Below, one piece after another: positions 20,501-28,262 of a stretch of 28,262 bases of DNA; position 1 is the stretch's first letter, and each line of letters starts with the position of its first letter. The DNA is from Candolleomyces eurysporus (Eukaryota > Basidiomycota > Agaricomycetes > Agaricales > Psathyrellaceae). The position numbers and the translations under genes are program-made. Under the pieces are notes generated by a model. The model was not told where the DNA came from. It was given only the letters and a program-made list of their open reading frames with translations, and did no database searches. The stretch is taken from positions 1 through 28,262 of the forward strand of contig JANBPK010001576.1 of the NCBI GenBank assembly GCA_027579435.1. Reading direction: 5' to 3'.

Positions 20501-21212
20501 ATTGCACAAAGTGGGCCCCATTCCAAGACTGCATACAAGCCACAATCAGATAAGTCTTGTTCAAGGTAAAGACCATACCAATCATACCTGTATGCGATGA
20601 AGAGGCAAGTGCTTGTGCGTCGATAATACACAATCTTGACAGATCAGACCTAGATTGTCACAGGACAAGCACCGAAATTTGGCTTCCCGCTCTGGAATTT
20701 GGCAGCAGGAGCAACTCTGGCCGGCAGAGCGCCCACGACCTTCAAGAGTAATCAGCTCTCGAAGGTAGGTGTCAACATGTTTCGTCCATTCGCGCATCGC
20801 TTCATCCTATCTCGGCTCGGTCAGACAGTGAAATAAACAAAGGTCCTTGAGTACACACCCCTTTCCCTTTCGCCTTCGGAAGTTCAGGATCATTTTCTGG
20901 CGGTAACATTCCTTGATTTATGAAACTGTCAACATATCCCTGATCCCATCCCCCTGATTGACGGACTCGGTCCCACACAACATCCAATTGGGAATCCGAC
21001 AGGTTGTTTTCCTTCCAGGTGAAAGCAGCAATTGCAGCGTTAACATCGGAGTGAAACGAGCTATCGGTGACCTTGAACCCAGTCTCTGTGACCTTCAGCT
21101 TTTTGACTTTGACTGTTGCGCTTGATCCCTGTCGGACGGCTGTCAGAGGAACATGAGTAACGCACTTGAGCTTCTCCTTCTTCTTGCCACTTCCGCCTTG
21201 ATTTCTACCCAT
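17532..21212 (-). CDS. KDZ-superfamily DNA transposase with CxC2-type zinc cluster (1086 aa)
   Basis: Nine exons (minus): 21212-20859, 20806-20588, 20528-20154, 20101-19905, 19853-19539, 19484-19090, 19044-18705, 18651-17993, 17938-17532; all introns GT..AG, 45-59 nt, all phases consistent. Domains: basic N-terminus (1-120); CxC2 cluster (~140-190: CSCC, FRCLSCDNLGLICQDC, H..LPLHRIQ); WNGAHF..SLGLRIQLGH; CPPCPHPGINLPEGW; transposase core with LALDACFRMKRK, DPGLSRGFAYVVEE, CSRHDAVNLAD, SYDIACQW, PKFHLPAHVPAC, DGEAPERGWGELNP and MGPGTRRDTLDYHFGDYNW; C-terminal coiled region (WLPSQIGKT.., WLRGQGANTRA, IRVEWGKSRARA). The Asp/Asp/Glu of these core motifs are candidates for metal binding; which are catalytic is inferred. 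No stop or frameshift, so it may be active. The 45-nt intron 19089-19045 is in frame and could be retained. Confidence 0.93.
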
Positions 21213-21363
21213 CGGAGCAACAAGATGAAAGGGAGTACAATAGAAAAGAATTAAGTTGTTATTGAGCTGTTCTAGATGCGGCTTGTTCTTGTTTGGTCCA
21301 AGCTGTATTCAATCAACTGTCGTACGCATATAAATGTTCTGCCTTGACACACATAATTCAAAG
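21213..21363. promoter_or_regulatory. Divergent promoter between transposase and accessory gene
   Basis: 151 bp separate the two start codons. A CATATAAATG sequence at about 21326-21335 is TATA-like but lies only about 30 bp from the plus-strand ATG at 21364; its ATG at 21334 is in frame and could be an earlier start. On the minus side only T/A-rich sequence is seen. The layout implies shared regulation of the two transposon genes. Confidence 0.4.
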
Positions 21364-22118
21364 ATGGGGCGAAAACTCAAGTACCGTACCGAGGAAGAAC
21401 GCAAAATGGCACGTCGCAAGCAGCGTTTGGAGAGGAGTTTGAGGCCAAGGTATTCTACGTTGATGTGCCAATGGAATCAGACTGATCTTTCTTTGACTAA
21501 AGGGCTACCGAAGCTCATTGTGAAGAGAATCGAAGGGCATACGCAAAGCGGAAAGTCATATGGGTGCCTGAACCTTCGGACGTTGTGCAAGCCCTGGCCA
21601 AATGGGATATCTTGATGGCGGATCAAGAGCACGTATATGACCGTCATTCAATTGCTGCAGAGCCCCTCAAACTTCTAGGCACCGCTCTCACCGATGCCGA
21701 TTTTCAGAGCATGATAGGTCACCCACCGTACCCTTCCCATATTGTTGAACATGTCTCCTTTGAGAAGGACTGGCCCCAAATTTCAGCAGCATTCCTTGGC
21801 TACGCCACTCGAACATATGTTACGGAGCACACCAGGTGGTTGGACCAAGCAGGTGGTCATGATCGGGCTTCTCTCTCCTCCGACCTCTCCAAACAATATC
21901 GAGATCTGTTGGAAGACTATGAGCAATTCACGATTGACGTAGAAGAGAACGCCGACTTTCTCCCTGCAGAGCTCATCGCCTTTCAGAACCGACTTTGGAC
22001 TTCTCGCCGTCTTGTGTGGCTGGCAGGGGACTTGGGAAGTTTGACAGCAGGAACAGATGTACTTCTTACCGCTTTGCAGGCACGGATTAGCCATTTACAG
22101 TGTAATACAATCTGGTGA
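21364..22118 (+). CDS. Transposon-associated basic protein, divergent partner of the KDZ transposase (233 aa)
   Basis: Exon 21364-21449, intron 21450-21502 (GTATTC..TTGACTAAAG, 53 nt), exon 21503-22118; phases agree and the frame is open to TGA. The N-terminus is strongly basic and helical (MGRKLKYRTEEERKMARRKQ, then NRRAYAKRKVIW), resembling the basic region of DNA-binding proteins. The remainder (about 60-233) is acidic and helical (QYRDLLEDYEQFTIDVEENA, LTALQARISHL) with no catalytic motif I recognise. An in-frame ATG at 21334 could extend it by 10 residues; MGRK is preferred. Head-to-head arrangement with the transposase suggests a cofactor in DNA binding or element regulation; this is inference. 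Confidence 0.7.
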
Positions 22119-23852
22119 ATACGAGCACAACGTTGAACATTTGAGCATTGGGAATTGGACACAGAAATTCACGCCTATCACTGCTGGGGAGAGATAGGTA
22201 CCAAACAACAGCAGCCAGGAACCAATGGTTTGAACCGGCCCTGTCGGGTTCTNGGGGGAAGCGCATCACCGAACTGGGCGGTTGAGTGATGGGGGTGCTT
22301 GCGAGTGGCAGCTAGCGCTCGGAATTTCGAATATGGCAGTGCTTGCGCTTGCACCACTTCCATGCACCATTGNCCCCCCTTTCTGTCCATTCTTTCCTTG
22401 TATCACCCTTTTCCAGCCACCCGCGGTCAGTTGCGGCACTTCTGTGGCTCCCAGCTACACCACTGTCGACCTCGTCAAGTTCCAATGCTGCCACGCTGCT
22501 CGAGTCATCTGTCCCTGCTTGCCTCCGACTTGATCAGAAGCGCCTGATGGTGGCCTGGCCAGGCTGCCGCTGATCCTGGAGCACGTTGTACACATGCCAC
22601 TTATTTCTCGTCCAGGTTCTATTTGAGTACTTGCAGTCAAGCTCCTGCCACTCCTCTGTTTTCTCTGGCATACACACTCTCAATTTGCTCAACGCATTCT
22701 GTTTCATGCGATCAACGTTCTCAACTCGCCATGCTCTCAGCGCTTCTTGTTACGAAGGCAATGTGGTGCCTGGAGCCTAGACCCTTTGGGACCGGTCAAC
22801 CAATCAGGGTCGGACTGACGTCATGCTTAAGCGCCGTTCCTCGCTCAAGTCCTCAGTGCAACTCGCAATGTGCTTTACGCCTTCGAGTTTTGGTGCAACA
22901 ATTGTGGAAGCGGTGATTTTTGACCTCTAGCTGACAGTACTAATAAGTAGCCGACTTATCTGACTTCGGCCTGCCGCAAAATTGGCAGGAACTTCATATC
23001 TCGGACCCAAGCAAGGTGTTGCGCCGGCAAAATTCGTATCTTTGTGGAAATCTTTGTTTTGTGATCGATCTGGTGTGTCTCCCTATGATTCTGGAGGCTC
23101 AAGGAGACTGATAATCACTTGAGTGGGTAAAACCAGTCGCGTACAATGCCATATTTTGTGTAAGTCAACATTTTCTTGGCCCTCCAACAAAGGTGGTTTA
23201 CGGTTTCCTGCATTTCTATAATCACAAATCCAACTTCATGTATTCCCTCCTGGGGGGCTTTGAATTTGATTTTTTATCGAAATATTGTGCACCTTCTTTG
23301 TATATCAAGGTGATTGCGGATATTTGAGAAATTGTGGAAAATGATGATGAACACGAAATTATGCTCCAGACAAGGCGTGCGGTTAATTTTGCTCAGTTTG
23401 AAGACATAGTTGAGTTGAATTCAATGTATAGAATTGAGTGATTTGTATTTTCAAGTATGTACTGGAATTTTAGAAGACCGTAACCCGAAACACGACTTGT
23501 GATTCAGAGTGTCATATGGAACTTTGGATTGGTTTCACGACTTTTCAAGTGCCCGAATTAAAATAGATAGGTCAATGATCCAAACAAAAGATCGAGAGAA
23601 GAGGTCACCAGAGTAGTCATTTCTGACGCTTCTTTCACTTATCGTGCAACACGGACACGGAATATCACACAATCTGTTTTTTTTCTTCAAGTCAGCAAAC
23701 ATTTAAAAACCTTCCGATTGGCTGGAGACAATGTGTACGCCCTTCCAAATTGGAATTAGCTCAAAATAGCAGTGATCAATCCTACCTCAACAGAGAAACA
23801 CTATTCGGAAGCTACAGATCCTGTCTTGATCCTATCAATATTTCTATTTTAA
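22119..23852. other. Long AT-rich stretch without a supported gene
   Basis: 22180-22600 is GC-rich with two single Ns (22253, 22373) and the TGCACCA motifs noted for the transposon. 22930-23750 is AT-rich with no frame over about 60 codons, no convincing splice pairs and no clear repeat. TAAGTAGCCGACTTA at about 22945-22959 is a near palindrome. Probably spacer or old transposon debris. Confidence 0.4.
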
Positions 23853-24299
23853 ATGGGATTGCGCAGCGCTTTAGCCAGCCATACACCCCAATGTTCTCCT
23901 TTCGCCCCATCGGTCGTGACTTTGGAGATGCCGTCGATGACCCCAGTCCCCAGCCAACGTATCCCAGCAGCACCGGTTCTGGAGACGGCAAAATATCCTC
24001 AGCCGATATTGCCAGTGCAATGTAAGTCTTACAATCCTCTTGTTGTTGATGGAAGTTAAAGTTGTTAATCCAGTAACCTCTCGCTCCTTGCGTGCGGTCT
24101 TGTTATCAATTGCGACATGAACCGCTCTTTGTTCCCAGCAGTTCTTGAGGGTACGCCTTCCATGCCAATCGACAACTCAGCCACCGTCGAGACTGTGTCG
24201 TGTCCTACCCTCCCTACCATGGAACAACCACACGGGTACTCATTGAGACCAGCCAGCTCCCTCAAGCCGACCCGACGTGCTCAGGGGCTTACATCGTAG
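23853..24299 (+). CDS. Possible two-exon Pro/Thr-rich protein, hypothetical (109 aa)
   Basis: Exon 23853-24021, intron 24022-24138 (GTAAGT..TTCCCAG, 117 nt), exon 24139-24299 to TAG, in frame. The product is rich in Pro, Thr, Ser and Val throughout (TLEMPSMTPVPSQRIPAAPV.., TVETVSCPTLPTMEQPHG) and ends in a basic, Tyr/Leu/Arg-containing tail (YSLRPASSLKPTRRAQ). Both halves share the same composition, which supports the join; the intron is longer than others here. It is probably disordered. No family recognised. Confidence 0.35.
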
Positions 24300-24518
24300 G
24301 TAGCATGTTGGATGCTCTGTGGTGTCACCAGAATTATTTTGGACCTGTATATTACGAGGAAACGCACTGTTATTGTGAATAAACTGCGTCATCTTGCCCG
24401 CCTTCTGACAGGTCAATTCAACCAAATACGATTCGCCAAAATCCAAGAATCAATTATCTCGAGCAGTCCATCTTCATGAGTCCTATGTTACATGGAATTA
24501 TTCAACAGATATTGCACC
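24300..24518. other. Spacer between a plus- and a minus-strand gene
   Basis: About 220 bp between convergent gene ends; nothing notable. Confidence 0.3.
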
Positions 24519-24970
24519 CTAAAAGACAATGCACCAGTTCTCGCGCGGCTTCGGATCAACATAGTGCGCCCGGTACTCAAAAATCGGTTGCCCCTGAGCT
24601 TGCTTCTTCTCGACGTTAGCAGTGGGATCTATGGTTGCGGAGAGCTGCAGAGTGCGCTCGCCCTGTTGGCGCGGAATGATCGTGCTACCGTTCAAACCGA
24701 AAGTTTCCTTGCGACGTTCAGTGGACAACTTGACGGTCACAGGGGTGTTTGAGGCGATGTAGCAGCCAGCGGGACCTGTAGTATCCGCCTGAAAATTGGG
24801 GTACTTTGAGATAATGAGAGATCACGTAGACAACAGGGAGTTACCTTGCCCTCCTCGTTTGCCTCAGTATATGCAAGGTCAAAGAAACCGTCTGTAACCC
24901 CACACTCAAAACCGTCTGTAACCTCACGCTTGTCAAGAGTTTGTGGGTTGGGGTGTGACTTCTCGGACAT
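24519..24970 (-). CDS. Small two-exon cytosolic protein, hypothetical (131 aa)
   Basis: Exon 24970-24845 (42 codons), intron 24844-24789 (GTAACT..TTTTCAG, 56 nt), exon 24788-24519 (89 codons and TAG). Starts MSEKSHPNPQTLDK with no signal peptide. Residues 17-31 hold a short tandem duplication (VTDGFECG then VTDGFFDL; the DNA GTTACAGACGGTTT is repeated at 24-nt spacing). Exon 2 has an alternating pattern suggesting a beta-sheet domain (GCYIASNTPVTVKLST, TFGLNGSTIIPRQQGERTL) and ends KPRENWCIVF. Length and composition would fit a small soluble binding protein such as a fruit-body lectin-like protein, but no diagnostic motif is visible, so the function is left open. Confidence 0.65.
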
Positions 24971-25453
24971 GGTGGTCAGTGGGTTGTGTGGGCGACTTCT
25001 CGATAGAGTGTGACAGCGTTATTGTGACAGTGTTATTATGAGAGCTAAAGTGTGCCTCGTGCCCATAGTTGACGTACAAGATACTCAAATTGGGAGGCAA
25101 TGCCAATTCCGCAGCATGCAGGGATGGCGACCATGCCAATATGGGACGTACCCTAACTGTGAAAACCCTTGGCCAAGTCAGCGTAATTCTTCATCCAGTC
25201 GAGTTGCGAATGGCGGCTGCCATACATGAGCACCCCCGTTCCTTGGAGCCCTGCATGCTTCTCAATCAGCTAATCATTTACGTTTCTCTTCCGCCCGTTC
25301 GGAGATGTGACCAGATAGGCCAGTGTCCATTACCAGGTTCTCCAATTTATGGTTCATGAGCGTAATAATGGAGGCTGACTTCGGCACTCCTGAAAGAGAC
25401 GTTATATCTCAAGGTTCAAGAACGGCATTATACAATCTTCAAGTCGACACACG
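24971..25453. other. Region between divergent genes, no gene supported
   Basis: Separates the minus-strand gene at 24970 from the plus-strand gene at 25454, so it should hold both promoters. GTGACAG repeats occur at about 25008-25030. No TATA box was fixed and no frame is convincing. Confidence 0.35.
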
Positions 25454-25858
25454 ATGCCAAAAATTCGCCCAGGCTGGACACCAACGCAATCCATATACCT
25501 CAGAGTTGCCGCCATTCAATTTCTCTGTGTAGGCCACACAGGACGGCAAGGCGAAGGATACCTCGACATGGTCTTTCAGGAGTGGCTTATGTCTCATGAG
25601 ATGCCTATAGTACCTGAAGGCCGAGACATGAACGCCGTGCTGATGTCATACAAGAAGGTAAGTAAACACTGCCGCGGACGTTGTCTCTGTCACTCAACCT
25701 CTTGATTGCATACTCAGCGAATCGTTGCTACAATCAAATGGCACGCTTTTGCCGGATGTGAGGCACTCCAAGTCTCTACAAAAGCTCGCATCTATACCCT
25801 GGAGCGTCAACTCCAACGCGACCTCTCCTATCTCCGGAATAGTCCGCGTCGAGCTTAG
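25454..25858 (+). CDS. Small two-exon protein (114 aa), probable short relative of the 26495 gene
   Basis: Exon 25454-25657 (68 codons), intron 25658-25717 (GTAAGT..ACTCAG, 60 nt), exon 25718-25858 to TAG. Starts MPKIRPGWTPTQSIYLRV. Across the splice it reads YKK|RIVATIKWHAF, and the C-terminus is basic and helical (RIYTLERQLQRDLSYLRNSP). The 26495 gene has the same layout: MPP.GW.. start, a helical first exon, a phase-0 intron ending CAG|CGAAT, and RIKEWYRWRR directly after it. Both probably belong to an agaricomycete-expanded helical family. This copy ends about 40 residues after the shared point, so it is truncated or a short form. Confidence 0.55.
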
Positions 25859-26494
25859 TTTTGGTGTGAACCTTCGATCTGATCATATATCTTGTATCTC
25901 CCCAATGTACTCTTGTGACAGACAGAATCTCTCCGTGCTACGCTTGTAAAATTATTTAAACATAACTGAGATTACCTCATGAAGCTTGGGAGCATCCGGC
26001 ACGAGGCGATTGTTGCTCGAGCCGTCTGTTTCGGCCATGTTCAAATGTCAGTTTTCATCGCATTTGGGTTCTAAGTGATATTGAGATCTGAGGCCGTCAG
26101 TATCTCCCTCAATGCATTACAATAATTTGAGAGTACATTATAGTGAGCAATGTGGCGGTTTGAGTCGACTAACTTGGGAAATTATTCATAAATAACGAAA
26201 ATCTCGATGAAAAGCAAACACAGGACGCGGATTGTGGCGTATCGAGCTGCGGTTGTTGGTATTATACAAACTGGATTAAGCCTGGGCAGCTGAAGAGAAC
26301 TGTAAGCTTTATTGAGCGAGGGAATCGACGTGAACAAATGACCATCTATTGAGATTCAAACAAAACGGACCTTCGCGAGGTTGGATTGATAAGTTTGGAA
26401 ACTATCTCATTTGGCGCGATAAAAGGATACACCAGTTGTCTTCCTTCCCCATTCCAAACACCACCTCATTGTCTACTTCTCTCTCTCAACGCAG
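25859..26494. other. Upstream region of the 26495 gene, with TATA-like GATAAAAGG
   Basis: No gene seen. GATAAAAGG at 26418-26426, about 70 bp before the ATG, followed by CT-rich sequence and CTCAACGCAG directly before ATG, fits a fungal promoter and leader. The final CAG could also be the acceptor of a 5' UTR intron. Confidence 0.4.
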
Positions 26495-28262
26495 ATGCCG
26501 CCCAAAGGTTGGGCATCGGACCCTCAAGCCGAGTTGCTCACCAGCTACATACCCTTGTACGAGACTTACCAAAACACCACCAAGAGGTATCAGCCATTCT
26601 GGGACGTTGTCAACGCCGCCTATCTCCAGCAATGGCCCATTCTTCCCCCAGGTGTCAAGGTTGACGACCTTGATGAAGTCGCGTTTCAAGTTTATTCTGA
26701 CCAGCTCAACAAGTTGTATTCGGTAAGCAAGCTCCCAACCTATTCTTGGGCAATTTTACTCATCGTTCGTCCCTCAGCGAATTAAAGAGTGGTACCGATG
26801 GAGGCGCAATAGCCGAAGCAGGACGACAACCAAAGCGCTTACCTCAAAGGAGATCAAAGATATCTACTCTTCAGGTTCACGCAACGCCAAGGAGTACGAA
26901 GTCTTTGTCAAGCAGAACCTCGATACCTTCCAACCTGTATATCAAGCCGAATGCAAATCTCAGGGGGCTTCAGGTCGAGCGAAGCTGCCCATATGGCACA
27001 AGGTTGCAGGAGAACTGTGGGAAAAATCAACAGAGGAAACCAAGGCGGCAGTCCAGGCCGAACTCGCCGCTGCCAAGCAGGCCAAACCAGAGGACGATGA
27101 TCCATGCACTCCGATTGAATACCAAAAGTACGTGTATCCTCCAAACTGAATTATCTTTGTTTTTATACTCAATTTGCACCCAGGCACTGGGAGAAATTGC
27201 CCGCAATATTGAGCAAGACGGTGGCTCCGGCGGTGCGCAAGGCAGGTGTCTTGGCATTCGTCACTCTTGTCGGGCCGGTGCCGAAAGCGGGTGGACAGAT
27301 CCTTGCCACGACGTGAGTCCCAACTGGCTCTTTTTCCTCGCTCCCAACTTACAACCTGTCCTATTAACAGCCTTCAGATCGGGGACAAACCGGAAACTCC
27401 ACTTTTTTCGAATACGTGGGCAGATCATGACCACATTCTGATCAACCAGCTGGCGAGCTTCGCGGGTCGATATGAATTTTGTACGTTTGTTCATTCCTTT
27501 CTGCCTTGCCTTTCTCTTATTTGTGCAATCTCTGCCAGCTCCAGACGTCTGTGCCAAGCGGTCTCTTGGTCATAGGTCGACGACAGATGATGCTCCCTTG
27601 GATGCCCCTGGTTCAAGTCGGGGTACAGCAGGAGGTGCAACCACGTCAACGAGTGATGGGGCTGGAGGATCGGAGTCTGACCCTACGAGCTTAACAACCG
27701 GTATGTCTGTCTAGTGCCTTAATCTGGGCTTGGATCTGATATATTCCTTTGCCAAGACACTACTGCAGCTTTTGTAAGTTTGGGCACCCCCTCGACGAAC
27801 CACACAGGCGGCCAGCCTCAATCTGAAGTTCCCTCTGAAGTTTGCCCTCCATCGACTACTCCATCTGTGGACCCTCAGGGGCCAATTGCTGCCAATGGTG
27901 AGTCGCTTTCGAGGTTGTCAATCTTCCCAGTTTCTCATGTCGGTTGCAGGGACGATCAACATCAATGGTTCTTTTGACCTGTCGAAATACGACCCTACCA
28001 ATTTTGATATTCCGAGCGATTGGGAAGAGCTCGATTGGGATCTAGAAGAGTTAGACTGGGATCCAGAAGAGTTTGACTGGGCCGATCCTGAGATACTGGA
28101 GTTGATGTCGCGCTCAGATGCACCAGACACTGCGATTGCACCATCCACCCTCCATGCACCAGTTTCTAATGCGTCTACAACAACGTCACCCAATGCACCA
28201 TTGCCCAACGCGCCTGNCAACAGTGCCGCCCACCCTTTTCGAATCAGTCCTGAATGCGTCTG
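26495..28262 (+). CDS. Agaricomycete-type helical protein with Asp-Trp acidic repeats (3' end outside the window)
   Basis: Exons 26495-26722, 26778-27127, 27184-27312, 27371-27480, 27539-27700, 27769-27897, 27950 to the window end; introns 51-68 nt, GT..AG, phases consistent. The first part (about 1-235) is helical: MPPKGWASDPQAELLTSYIP, FWDVVNAAYLQQWP, RIKEWYRWRRN, LPIWHKVAGELWEKSTEETK (somewhat like an HMG-box helix pair), then LPAILSKTVAPAVRKAG and VGPVPKAGGQI. The middle is Ser/Thr/Gly-rich. The last exon has Asp-Trp-rich heptads (DWDLEEL, DWDPEEF; period 21 nt from 28033) and then Ala-Pro-rich sequence. The N at 28217 probably does not belong: without it the end reads APATVPPTLFESVLN. 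Architecture suggests a nuclear DNA- or protein-binding role; this is inference. Exon 5/6 acceptors have close alternatives (6 and 12 nt). Confidence 0.72.

Larger units (their letters stand above)
17532..22118. mobile_element. KDZ-type DNA transposon locus (minimum extent; ends not found)
   Basis: Minimum span of the transposase and its divergent partner. KDZ (Kyakuja-Dileera-Zisupton) elements are lineage-expanded DNA transposons in basidiomycetes. I could not establish terminal inverted repeats. TGGTGCA motifs cluster left of the locus (15820-16280), and the complementary TGCACCA lies to the right (about 22350-22370), in opposite orientation, as subterminal repeats would be. No TET/JBP gene, sometimes linked to KDZ elements, is present in the window. 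Confidence 0.6.

Noticed and set aside
22282..22573. Three overlapping 76-83 codon frames rich in Pro, Ser and Cys
   Set aside because: All result from C-rich sequence, each contains an N, and none has motifs or splice support.
15183..22952. Exact 11-bp direct repeat AATAAGTAGCC at 15183 and 22942 as a possible target duplication of the KDZ element
   Set aside because: The sequences just inside do not form inverted repeats, and an 11-bp match between two kilobase-sized windows is not rare enough to count.
1..28262. CRISPR arrays, bacterial operons or prophage
   Set aside because: Dense short spliceosomal introns and fungal gene families show a eukaryotic nuclear genome, and no regular direct-repeat/spacer pattern is present.

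Overview
The window looks like the gene-sparse, repeat-rich accessory genome of a mushroom-forming basidiomycete (Agaricomycetes). Reasons: genes are split by many 45-60 nt GT..AG introns; families expanded in these fungi occur together (a FunK1 kinase, NACHT/STAND NTPases, a KDZ transposase with a CxC2 zinc cluster, and a proline/acidic helical family beginning MPPK); the spaces between genes are full of decayed duplicates. All functions are read from motifs; no database search was possible.

Layout. 1-1292: 3' part of a FunK1-type protein kinase gene. 1.5-2.8 kb: a doubtful minus-strand ORF and a small plus-strand single-exon gene. 3.6-8.1 kb (block A) and 8.7-15.2 kb (block B): a diverged head-to-tail duplication. 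Each block carries a minus-strand four-exon NACHT NTPase gene (A 4108-6813, B 10450-13251) with conserved flanks. Copy A reads through once a stray N is discounted. Copy B has two frameshifts as given, and its upstream flank holds a TA-flanked inverted-repeat element with a second copy of the family nested inside. Remnants of another shared, unidentified gene lie upstream of both NACHT genes. 15.8-17.2 kb: two families of degenerate tandem repeats.

17.1-22.1 kb: a KDZ-type DNA transposon locus. An apparently intact nine-exon transposase (1086 aa, 21212-17532, minus) is divergent from a two-exon accessory gene (233 aa, plus) across about 150 bp. It converges on a small two-exon gene that stops 5 bp from the transposase stop codon. 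Element ends were not resolved. 22.1-23.8 kb: AT-rich, no gene seen.

23.8-28.3 kb: small intron-containing genes. One 131-aa protein has a short internal tandem duplication. Two plus-strand genes (25454-25858 and 26495 to the window end) appear to be a short and a long paralogue sharing an intron position; the long one carries a Asp-Trp-rich heptad repeat and runs off the window.

The ten single Ns appear to be extra positions: in all three genes that contain one, deleting it restores or improves the frame.
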